Origin: Alkalihalobacillus sp. LMS39
GTDB lineage: Bacteria > Bacillota > Bacilli > Bacillales > Bacillaceae_F
DNA length: 64,000 nucleotides
Direction: 5' to 3'
Assembly (NCBI RefSeq): GCF_022812285.1
Contig: NZ_CP093300.1
Span: 1,488,001-1,552,000 of the forward strand
In this document: positions 17,344-24,701 of the stretch, in pieces
Numbering within the stretch: position 1 is the stretch's first letter
Layout: each line of letters opens with the position of its first letter
Notes under the pieces: model-generated
The model's database searches: none
Seen by the model: the letters and a program-made list of their open reading frames with translations, nothing else
What the model was told of the DNA's origin: nothing
Program-made: the position numbers and the translations under genes

Positions 17344-18360
17344 TTAAGAATGTAAATGAACGACCATTGCCTCAATATCAAATTGTACAATAGGGGTTTG
17401 ATTTTTTACTCGGCTATACAAATCGTCAAGTAACTTTTGTTGTTTTTCATTTAAAGCAGACACATCCCATTTCTTGTGAAGTACACCTAGTAACTCTAAG
17501 TCTCGCAAATGAAAAAAGAGTGGCAGTAAACGTAGGTCCTCTGCTAAGAAAGAATGTTCTTCTCGATATCCAGAAATAAAAGCGGGGATAAATTGATGAA
17601 TCAAGTTTGTATTTTCCTCGTCCGTGTTATCATTGAACCAACATGTGTAATAAATGGCGATGGCAATATCACTTAATAAATAATGATAGCCACAATCATC
17701 GAAATCGAACAAATACATTGTTTCCCCGTCATAAAAGAAATTTCCTAAATGAAGATCAGTATGAATTAACCCAAACGTCTTTTCTGTTTTTGGAATGTTA
17801 TTAAGTTGCGCGATTACGTCTTGAGCATTTTTTTGAATCACCTTATCAGATGGAAGGTACGGTGCAAATTCAGTATCGAATCCAACTATAAGCTCATGCC
17901 TTTTTTGAATATGGTCTGGTAACGTATAATGTTCAGTTAAGGTGTGGAGACGCCCAATCGATTTTCCCCATTGGTGAAATAGTTTTTCGTTAAACTGCTC
18001 ATCGGTTACTTTAACAGGAGAGCCTTGTGCTTTTTCAAATAAACAGGAGAAAAAAGAACTTCCATCCGTTGCTTGAATTTCTTCAACGAAACAGCCAGAG
18101 GATGAGCGTAATGGTCCACAAACAGGTGCATTCTTTTCCTTCAAAAAATTAACCCAATCTAATTCAGACTCAATTTGTGCTTTTGAGCGATGGCTACTGT
18201 GTGTAAAGCGCAATATGTATGAGTTGTCGTCTTTTATACATTCATACACATAGTTTTCGAATGAACCTAGTTTTTTTAATGAGTCTTTCTTTAGCTGAAA
18301 GCGATCAACTGCTTCATTTATGATTTTTTCTGTAAATAAAATCTCAATTTCTTTTTCCAT
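17344..18360 (-). CDS. APH-fold phosphotransferase (YerI-like, homoserine kinase type II group)
   Basis: Small-molecule kinase-like protein of 338 aa. The Brenner motif HTDLHLGNFFYD (catalytic Asp and metal-binding Asn) and the DFD-type motif LFDFDDCGYHYLLSDIA are both intact, as is an N-terminal lobe with SYILRFTHS. Size and layout match B. subtilis YerI and related 'aminoglycoside/homoserine kinase' proteins whose substrate is usually unknown. It is convergent with the K+ channel and divergent from adeR. Antibiotic resistance should not be assumed from the fold. Confidence 0.8.
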   Translation of the reverse strand: MEKEIEILFTEKIINEAVDRFQLKKDSLKKLGSFENYVYECIKDDNSYILRFTHSSHRSKAQIESELDWVNFLKEKNAPVCGPLRSSSGCFVEEIQATDGSSFFSCLFEKAQGSPVKVTDEQFNEKLFHQWGKSIGRLHTLTEHYTLPDHIQKRHELIVGFDTEFAPYLPSDKVIQKNAQDVIAQLNNIPKTEKTFGLIHTDLHLGNFFYDGETMYLFDFDDCGYHYLLSDIAIAIYYTCWFNDNTDEENTNLIHQFIPAFISGYREEHSFLAEDLRLLPLFFHLRDLELLGVLHKKWDVSALNEKQQKLLDDLYSRVKNQTPIVQFDIEAMVVHLHS

Positions 18361-18501
18361 AATTATCCCTCATTTCTTTGTAAAGTATACTTCTGCGCCA
18401 TTAAGAAAAACCCTTCAACCTCTTTAATGATTAGTAGTGAAAGAGAGAAATTTCATGTACAATGATAGGAAGAGAAATAGAAGGAACAAGGGGATAATGG
18501 C

Positions 18502-19707
18502 ATGAATCAAAATATGTTTACATCTTTACAAGATGTGGTTGATTATATAAATGACTATTTAAAATGTCCTGTTACAATTGAAGATGGTGGCCACCGACTG
18601 TTAGCCTACAGCAAACATGATATCAAAACAGACCCCGCAAGAATTGAGACGATTGTAACGCGCCAAGTTCCACAAAAAGTCATTCATCGCCTTTGGGGAA
18701 ATGGAATCATTCAGCAATTAAACGAAAGTCATGAGCCGATTCGAATTGATTCAATTGATGACGTTGGATTAGGAAACCGAATTGCCATTTCGATTAGACA
18801 CCAGCAAGAAGTGCTAGGGTATATTTGGATTATCGAGTTTGAGAATGTAATTCGTCCAGAGGGGCTTGTGTTTATTAGTGAAGTACGAGAAGCTGTGAAA
18901 ACATTTCTCTTACAAATACGTGAAAAGCAAAAAGAAAAAGTAAAAGGTTTACAACAGTTTTTTCTTCAACTATTAAATGAACATCTTCCAACAGAAAAAG
19001 AAATAGAAAATGTATCTACGATGTTAAATCGAAAATTTCCGACAAAATGGAATGTTGTTGTTTTTCGGTTTCAAGAGGTCATAGGAAAGCAAATTGAAAA
19101 ACAATTAATTTATTATTTCCAATCGACCCATTCTGTAAATGTCGTTTTTTCTTTTTCACGTCAAGAAGAGCTGATTGTCTTTTTGAATGGGGAAAAATGT
19201 GATGATGATGTCATTACCGGCTTCATTGAAGAAACGAGTTCTACCATTTCACAACGATTTTCAATAAACGTAGAAGCGGGGATAGGGCAAACATATCATC
19301 GCATTGAACACGTATCAAAAAGTTATGCAGAAGCGGTTGAAGTGATTCGTTTGAAAACGATGTTTCAAACGGAATTACAAGATTGTTATCGATACCAGTC
19401 GTTAGGAATATATAAGTATTTAGACGTGATAATTGAAAAGAAAAAACATGAAAGTTCCCCGCCGATGCCCCTTGTGCAATTATTAGAATATGATAAGAAA
19501 AACCAAACCGAACTGATTCTTTCTTTAGAAGCTTTTTTAACGAAAGATTGTAATGTAAACGAAGCTGCCAAGCTACTTCATATCCATCCAAACACGCTAA
19601 CATACAGAATAAAGCGGATTGTCGAAATTACAAAAATAGATTTAAGAAATCCGAATGAAAAATTATCGTTATATTTAGAGTTAAAGCTTCTTCGATATAG
19701 TGGTTGA
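18502..19707 (+). CDS. adeR: PucR/CdaR-family activator of alanine dehydrogenase
   Basis: Transcription activator of 401 aa. It has an N-terminal sensory region, a GGDEF-like middle domain (about 130-290) and a C-terminal PucR helix-turn-helix (NVNEAAKLLHIHPNTLTYRIKRI). It lies 201 bp upstream of ald in the same direction, the arrangement of B. subtilis adeR-ald, where AdeR activates ald. A small TTTGTTG/CAACAAA hairpin sits at the stop codon. GGGGATAATGGC precedes the ATG; the ribosome site is weak. Confidence 0.85.
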   Translation: MNQNMFTSLQDVVDYINDYLKCPVTIEDGGHRLLAYSKHDIKTDPARIETIVTRQVPQKVIHRLWGNGIIQQLNESHEPIRIDSIDDVGLGNRIAISIRHQQEVLGYIWIIEFENVIRPEGLVFISEVREAVKTFLLQIREKQKEKVKGLQQFFLQLLNEHLPTEKEIENVSTMLNRKFPTKWNVVVFRFQEVIGKQIEKQLIYYFQSTHSVNVVFSFSRQEELIVFLNGEKCDDDVITGFIEETSSTISQRFSINVEAGIGQTYHRIEHVSKSYAEAVEVIRLKTMFQTELQDCYRYQSLGIYKYLDVIIEKKKHESSPPMPLVQLLEYDKKNQTELILSLEAFLTKDCNVNEAAKLLHIHPNTLTYRIKRIVEITKIDLRNPNEKLSLYLELKLLRYSG

Positions 19708-19908
19708 TTTGTTGTTTTCAACAAATACAGCCACTTATTTTTTTGGTTTTACACAAAGTCGATTTTTGTTTCAGATCGTATACTAACAATAACAGAAGGC
19801 TTTTTCAGACAGTTTGTTGGGTTTGTACTATATGAAGTGTGTATATATTGAAGCAACACTCTTATGAAAGTAGTCTATAAAAAGAAAAATAACAGGAGGG
19901 GTTTTTAC

Positions 19909-21042
19909 ATGATTATTGGTGTGCCGAAAGAAATAAAAAACAATGAAAACCGTGTTGCAATTACACCAGCAGGAGTGCTTACCTTAAAAAAGGCTGGGCA
20001 TGATGTGTTAGTAGAAAAGGATGCAGGTGTTGGAAGTGGTTTTTCTAACGAAGCTTATGTGGAAGCGGGAGCATCGATTATAGAAGATGCGAAAACAACG
20101 TGGGAAAAGGCCGAAATGGTGATGAAAGTGAAAGAACCTCTTCCTTCTGAATATGGGTTCTTTCGAAAAGGTTTAATTTTATTTACGTATTTACATTTAG
20201 CGGCTGAGCCATCATTAGCGAAAGCATTAGTGGATCACGAAGTAACGGCAATTGCTTATGAAACGGTTGAACATAATCGCACATTACCATTATTAACGCC
20301 AATGAGTGAAGTGGCTGGACGTATGGCAGCTCAAATTGGAGCGCAATTTTTAGAAAAGCCTAAAGGTGGGAAAGGCATTTTACTTGCTGGAGTTCCTGGT
20401 GTGAAAAGAGGAAAAGTAACAATTATCGGTGGTGGAGTTGTCGGAACAAATGCAGCAAAATTAGCGATTGGTTTAGGGGCAAACGTTACGATTATTGATG
20501 TAAATCCTGACCGTCTCCGTCAGTTAGACGATATTTTTGGTAAGCAAGTGACAACGTTAATGTCAAACCGATTAAACATTGCTGAAGCAGTTGCTGAAAG
20601 TGATTTAGTTATTGGTGCTGTATTAATTCCTGGAGCAAAAGCACCTCAACTAGTAACAGAAGAAATGATTAAAACAATGACGGAAGGATCAGTTGTTGTC
20701 GATGTTGCCATTGACCAAGGTGGTAGTATTGCGACGATTGACCGCATTACAACACATGACCAACCGACTTATGTAAAACACGGTGTTGTTCATTATGCCG
20801 TGGCAAATATGCCAGGAGCAGTTCCAAGAACATCTACGATCGCATTAACAAACGTAACAGTTCCATATGCATTGCAAATTGCCAATAAAGGTGTTGTTTC
20901 AGCTGTATTAGAAAATGAAGGGCTGAAAAAAGGTGTAAATGTTTGTGCAGGAAAAGTAACGTATGCTGCTGTCGCAAGAGATTTAGGTTATGAGTTTGTT
21001 CAAACAGAAGAAGCAGTTCAAACATTAACTGTACAATTATAA
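19909..21042 (+). CDS. ald: Alanine dehydrogenase
   Basis: Converts L-alanine to pyruvate and ammonia with NAD+; 377 aa, the usual length. [20 protein letters not shown] at the N-terminus carries the pyruvate-binding Arg, MKVKEP the catalytic Lys, and [18 protein letters not shown] the NAD fold. The ATG at 19909 follows AACAGGAGGGG; the in-frame ATG at 19864 lacks a ribosome site. Probably activated by the upstream AdeR when alanine is the nitrogen or carbon source or during sporulation. Confidence 0.97.
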   Translation: MIIGVPKEIKNNENRVAITPAGVLTLKKAGHDVLVEKDAGVGSGFSNEAYVEAGASIIEDAKTTWEKAEMVMKVKEPLPSEYGFFRKGLILFTYLHLAAEPSLAKALVDHEVTAIAYETVEHNRTLPLLTPMSEVAGRMAAQIGAQFLEKPKGGKGILLAGVPGVKRGKVTIIGGGVVGTNAAKLAIGLGANVTIIDVNPDRLRQLDDIFGKQVTTLMSNRLNIAEAVAESDLVIGAVLIPGAKAPQLVTEEMIKTMTEGSVVVDVAIDQGGSIATIDRITTHDQPTYVKHGVVHYAVANMPGAVPRTSTIALTNVTVPYALQIANKGVVSAVLENEGLKKGVNVCAGKVTYAAVARDLGYEFVQTEEAVQTLTVQL

Positions 21043-21052
21043 GTATTGAAAG

Positions 21053-21079
21053 AAGGCTGTCCATTACGGACAGCCTTTT
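21053..21079 (+). terminator. ald terminator
   Basis: AAGGCTGTCC pairs with GGACAGCCTT across a 5-nt loop, followed by TT. Confidence 0.9.
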
Positions 21080-21187
21080 GTCTGTATAGTTCTAAAAAAT
21101 TGTGTTTCCACCTAGGAAAATGGAGAGAATATGTGCTGTATTATCTGTCAGTAACACTTCCTCTACTTTTAACAGCTTAAGATGTTA

Positions 21188-21236
21188 TTTACAAATCTAT
21201 TACATATATTTACGGTAAATTTATTAATTCTTTACA
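21188..21236 (+). promoter_or_regulatory. Candidate PhoP box upstream of the pseudo-HAD/GDPD pair
   Basis: Five TTTACA-like hexamers start at 21188 (TTTACA), 21199 (ATTACA), 21209 (TTTACG), 21220 (TTTATT) and 21231 (TTTACA), i.e. every 10-11 bp on one face of the helix. B. subtilis PhoP binds TT(A/C/T)A(C/T)A repeats with this period. The box lies 138 bp before the next start codon; the rest of 21080-21373 shows nothing else. Phosphate control is inferred. Confidence 0.65.
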
Positions 21237-21373
21237 TTCATTTGGTAAAGTGGAATTACCAAAGTTCCCACCTTCTAACACGACATCCAGATAAACTTGT
21301 AGAAAAATGATAAGGGTAGTCGCCCGTTAATGTACTACACTTGGGAAACATTGTTTGGTACTGGAGGGAAGAG

Positions 21374-22189
21374 ATGAAAGACTACAAATCATTTTTCTTT
21401 TTTTTAGAAGGAACATTATTAAAAAATGATCAATTGTTGCCAAATGTAATCGAATTTATTGGAATGCTTCGTAAAAAAAATAAACAAATCTTTTACATTA
21501 CACACCACCCATATCGCTCAAAAGAACTGTTACAGCTTCATCTACAGCAAATAGGATTAGAAGTGTCTTTGCATCAATTAATTACACCTGTTCAAGCGAT
21601 TCAAGAATATTTGTTAGAAACAACAGAAAAAATAAGTGTATATATCGCAGGGTCTTCCACACTAGCTGAAGAAATTAGTAAAATTAACGTACAACTGTTA
21701 ACCTCAGCTACGGAAAAAACATATGGTCAAGTGTATGTTGTATTATGCCTATCAAATCATATAGAGGAACAACAGCTCCAAGATGCTTTTCAATTATTAC
21801 AAAGAGGAGCGAAACTCATTTTAATTAATCCTGAATTTATGAGTGATGTATTTTATCAAAATATTTTTGATACCGGTGCCATTGGTCGAGTGTTAACAGG
21901 CGAAAAAGCAGCAACAAAAAAAGATTTAGAGAATATAGCAAAACCATCTGTATGGTTCCAACAAGTGTTAATTAATATTATTAAAAAACAACATGGTGGT
22001 GCGGTGTTAATTGGACATTCCGTGAAAGGATTAATTTCCATCGGCCAAGCAATCGGAATTGATACCGTGTTAATAAGTAGAGATACCTCTTACGTAGAGG
22101 AAATTCAAGTGGTGAGACAATCGCCAACATGGATAGTTGAAACACTTCAAGACTTATATGACACCTATCAAAAAATCGAACTAGTATAA
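21374..22189 (+). CDS. NagD-like HAD-fold protein lacking the catalytic aspartates (pseudo-enzyme)
   Basis: A 271-aa protein aligned by eye with the NagD/AraL/YutF class of HAD phosphatases. The family's first motif F-D-L-D-G-T reads F-F-L-E-G-T here, so the nucleophile Asp is Phe10 and the acid Asp is Glu12. Motif II reads TH rather than TN, motif III keeps a Lys (IAKPSVW), and the metal motif GDxxxTD reads GHSVKGL. Phosphatase activity is therefore unlikely. The reading frame is intact, which argues for a non-catalytic role. CTGGAGGGAAGAG precedes the ATG at 21374; the in-frame start at 21341 has no ribosome site. It is followed by a GDPD gene 73 nt downstream and preceded by a PhoP-like box. 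Confidence 0.75.
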   Translation: MKDYKSFFFFLEGTLLKNDQLLPNVIEFIGMLRKKNKQIFYITHHPYRSKELLQLHLQQIGLEVSLHQLITPVQAIQEYLLETTEKISVYIAGSSTLAEEISKINVQLLTSATEKTYGQVYVVLCLSNHIEEQQLQDAFQLLQRGAKLILINPEFMSDVFYQNIFDTGAIGRVLTGEKAATKKDLENIAKPSVWFQQVLINIIKKQHGGAVLIGHSVKGLISIGQAIGIDTVLISRDTSYVEEIQVVRQSPTWIVETLQDLYDTYQKIELV

Positions 22190-22262
22190 CCTTTTGACAA
22201 GGAGTCACTATTCTTTTACGATAAAGGAAACGATAGTAATAGCATATTCAGGAGGGACGAAT

Positions 22263-23000
22263 TTGACCACAATTTTTGCTCATAGAGGATACTCTAGTGA
22301 CTACCCAGAAAATACAATGGCAGCATTTAAAGCGGCCGAAACGACAGGCGCAGAGGGGATAGAACTCGATGTACAATTAACAAAAGATGGAGTGCCCGTT
22401 ATTATTCACGATATTACACTAGAACGAACGACAACGGGAAAAGGAATGGTAAGGGACCATACATATGAAGAATTACACACATTAAGTGCTGGACTATGGT
22501 TTGACCCAACATTTGAGGCAGAACGAATCCCTTCACTATCCGAATTTATTGAGTGGTTTCAACAAACCGATTTAATTGTTAACATTGAGTTAAAAGGACC
22601 TGCATTTGAAAGAGACCAGTTACTAGAGGCTGTAATGTCTCAAGTGGTGACAGCAGGGATTTTATCAAGGGTAATTTTATCTTCGTTTGACCATCATATC
22701 GTTCTTCAGGCGAAACAAAAATATCCTGAGTTACAAACCGCTATTTTAGTTGTTTCCGGATTGGTAAACCCGGTGCAGTATATAAGGTCAATCGGAGTAG
22801 ACATGGATTTTCACTATTTCTATGCGTTAATGCTTCCACAAGAAATTGGGGCATTAGTTGCGAATGGAATTAAAGTAAGACCTTATACCGTAAATGATGA
22901 GCAATTTATTGCTTTATCGTTACAACTAGGCTGTGACAGCATTATTACAGATGATCCAGTGTTAGCATTACAAATTCGTCAATCTGTTGAAAAAGGATAA
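22263..23000 (+). CDS. Glycerophosphodiester phosphodiesterase (cytoplasmic UgpQ-like)
   Basis: Hydrolyses glycerophosphodiesters to glycerol-3-phosphate and an alcohol; 245 aa, no signal peptide. The GDPD signature FAHRGYSSDYPENTM, EGIELDVQLTKDG and IIHDITLERTT give the catalytic His residues and metal ligands; NIELKG follows later. The TTG start at 22263 has TTCAGGAGGGACG at good spacing; a longer reading from 22194 has none. It is probably co-transcribed with the pseudo-HAD gene. In B. subtilis glpQ is PhoP-activated, which fits the box at 21188. Confidence 0.9.
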   Translation: MTTIFAHRGYSSDYPENTMAAFKAAETTGAEGIELDVQLTKDGVPVIIHDITLERTTTGKGMVRDHTYEELHTLSAGLWFDPTFEAERIPSLSEFIEWFQQTDLIVNIELKGPAFERDQLLEAVMSQVVTAGILSRVILSSFDHHIVLQAKQKYPELQTAILVVSGLVNPVQYIRSIGVDMDFHYFYALMLPQEIGALVANGIKVRPYTVNDEQFIALSLQLGCDSIITDDPVLALQIRQSVEKG

Positions 23001-23042
23001 CAAGCATTTTGGATTTAAGAAATTAACTAACTGCTGATATGC

Positions 23043-23079
23043 GAAAACGCCTTTGAGATAACTTTCTCAAAGGCGTTTC
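23043..23079 (+). terminator. Terminator after the GDPD gene
   Basis: GAAAACGCCTTTGAGA pairs with TCTCAAAGGCGTTTC; strong stem, weak T-run. Confidence 0.8.
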
Positions 23080-23090
23080 GTTTACTTTAA

Positions 23091-23267
23091 AAAGATATGA
23101 AAGTATAAAAATTTTGGTGTAGCAGTGAAGTTTTGAAAGTTTATTCTAGAAGAGCGAAGGCTGCGCACCTGCGCGTTTCACCCCAAGAAAAGCACTTGGG
23201 GTTCACTGTTAAAAGCGGGCAGGGCTCCGCACTTCGCTTGAAAGAAAAGACGCTCCGCGTTTTTCTT
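23091..23267 (+). repeat. Family B repeat, full copy B1
   Basis: About 177 bp, nearly identical to 37441-37618. It contains AAAATTTTGGTGTAGCAGTG at the head, a CCCCAAG/CTTGGGG hairpin in the middle, GGGCAGGGCTCCGCACTTCG, and a terminal AAGAAAAGACGC/GCGTTTTTCTT hairpin. No coding potential seen. It fills the gap between two convergent genes. Confidence 0.9.
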
Positions 23268-23279
23268 AAGCATTTCACA

Positions 23280-24176
23280 TCATGAAATGACAGGTGGTTT
23301 TTTAGAAATAAAAAGTGTAAAGCTACCTGAGGAAATGGTCACCTTTACGATACTTGCATCTTGGAACGATTGGATCGTTCCGTTTGCTACAACTTGTTGA
23401 GGTTCCATATCTAATTCAGTGCCTTGGTTTGAAAGATTAACGGTCACTAATCCGTTGTGTAAATTTAAAAATTCACTTACAGAAGCTTCTGCTAATTCAT
23501 CAATCGAAGAAAGAGCTTCTTGAGAATATTTACTTGCGATATCAAGAAAAACCGTTTCTTCTGCGATAATCGCGGTAAAAAGCTCGATATCTCCATGGAT
23601 TTTTTGATATACGATACGGTCTCCTGAAAGTACATTCGTTGTAGGTAGCGTTTCCATATGTAATTGCTCATCTACAAAGCGAATGATATTTTTGGCAAAT
23701 AAAGTAATATAGTCTAAAAGAAGTGGCTTATCTGAAGAAGCCTCTAAATGTAACATTTGATTAAGTAACAGTTCAACATCACCTTTTGTGATCGCTTGAA
23801 ACTGTTCGTCAGATAAACTATGATCCCGCTTATATGACGATAACGCCTCAGATAATTGCTCAAGTGTTAAAATATTTTCGTCTACTAACACTTGTCCTAA
23901 AACAAGGTGACTTTCTTTTTGTGCCGCTAATAGCTGTGATAATTGAGGCTCTGTTAAATATCCCAATTGTAGGGCGATTTCCCCAAAACGTTTGTCCATT
24001 TGCATCTGCTTTTGATGAGTTTCTTCGACTTGTGTAGCTGACATAAATCCTTCATTAATCGCCAGTACGCCAAGTTTTAGATGTGTCGATTTTTGAAGCT
24101 CTAATGCCTTCTGCAATTGTTCGGTTGTTACAATAGTTTTATTTAATAAATAATGACCAAAATATTGACTAAACAT
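23280..24176 (-). CDS. MshEN-like repeat protein with C-terminal CheX/CheC-like domain
   Basis: A 298-aa protein of unusual architecture. Residues 5-115 hold four 24-residue units separated by exactly 5-residue spacers (5-28, 34-57, 63-86, 92-115). Units 2 and 3 keep the K/R-x-G start and Gly at position 10 (KLGVLAINEG, RFGEIALQLG), which is the two-motif c-di-GMP-binding layout of MshEN domains; units 1 and 4 are degenerate. The C-terminal half (about 150-298) looks like the CheX/CheC phosphatase fold, with a single E-x-x-N motif (Glu235, Asn238 in SEFLNLHNG). The ATG at 24176 follows GTGAGGAG and overlaps the preceding regulator by 8 bp, so the two are translationally coupled. Nucleotide binding and phosphatase activity are inferences. 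Confidence 0.7.
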   Translation of the reverse strand: MFSQYFGHYLLNKTIVTTEQLQKALELQKSTHLKLGVLAINEGFMSATQVEETHQKQMQMDKRFGEIALQLGYLTEPQLSQLLAAQKESHLVLGQVLVDENILTLEQLSEALSSYKRDHSLSDEQFQAITKGDVELLLNQMLHLEASSDKPLLLDYITLFAKNIIRFVDEQLHMETLPTTNVLSGDRIVYQKIHGDIELFTAIIAEETVFLDIASKYSQEALSSIDELAEASVSEFLNLHNGLVTVNLSNQGTELDMEPQQVVANGTIQSFQDASIVKVTISSGSFTLFISKKPPVIS

Positions 24177-24561
24177 GAGACTCCTCACTTTCAGACAATA
24201 CCTTTTGTAACACGCGGTCAATTGCCTCATTATTTAGTGGTTTTTGTATAAAATCATACGCTCCTAATTGAATTGCCTTTTTTAAATGAGATTGTGTTCC
24301 AGCTGATGATGCCATGACAACTTTAGTATCTGGTGAAACCTCTTTAATTTCTGTTAATGCAGTAATTCCATCTTTCTCGGGCATTACGATGTCTAAAAAC
24401 ACAATATCTGGATAATGCTCTTTACATCGGTGTACAGCAACTTGTCCATCTTCGGCTTCAATAATCGTTTCACACCCTAAGTTAGTTAACGCTTCTTTCA
24501 ACTTCTTTCGAATTAATACAGAATCATCACAAATCAATACTTTTATGTCCTTTAATTCCAA
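24169..24561 (-). CDS. CheY-like single-domain response regulator
   Basis: A 130-aa receiver domain with no output domain. Acidic pair (LICDDS), phosphoacceptor Asp in YPDIVFLDIVMPEKDG, Ser/Thr (MASSAG) and Lys (FIQKPLNNE) are all present, so it should be phosphorylated. The TTG start has AAGGAGGG 8 nt upstream. It overlaps the downstream MshEN/CheX-like gene by 8 bp, so the pair likely forms a signalling unit in which the partner could dephosphorylate this protein. No histidine kinase is encoded nearby. Confidence 0.88.
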   Translation of the reverse strand: MELKDIKVLICDDSVLIRKKLKEALTNLGCETIIEAEDGQVAVHRCKEHYPDIVFLDIVMPEKDGITALTEIKEVSPDTKVVMASSAGTQSHLKKAIQLGAYDFIQKPLNNEAIDRVLQKVLSESEESHV

Positions 24562-24701
24562 GAAAATACCCTCCTTAGCAACATAGACTGGATGAGAAAT
24601 GACCTAAAAAGATTGATTTTTAGGTCATCTTACACTCTATTCTATCATTTAATGTTAGTTTTTGGTATAAAAATATGACTTAAATTATAGAAAAATAAAA
24701 A

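Noticed and set aside
17344-18360. Aminoglycoside resistance gene
   Set aside because: Only the general APH fold is seen; length and layout fit YerI-like kinases of unknown substrate.
23091-23267. Insertion sequence or transposase remnant in the family B repeat
   Set aside because: No reading frame resembling a transposase and no clear terminal inverted repeats or target duplication; kept as an unclassified repeat.
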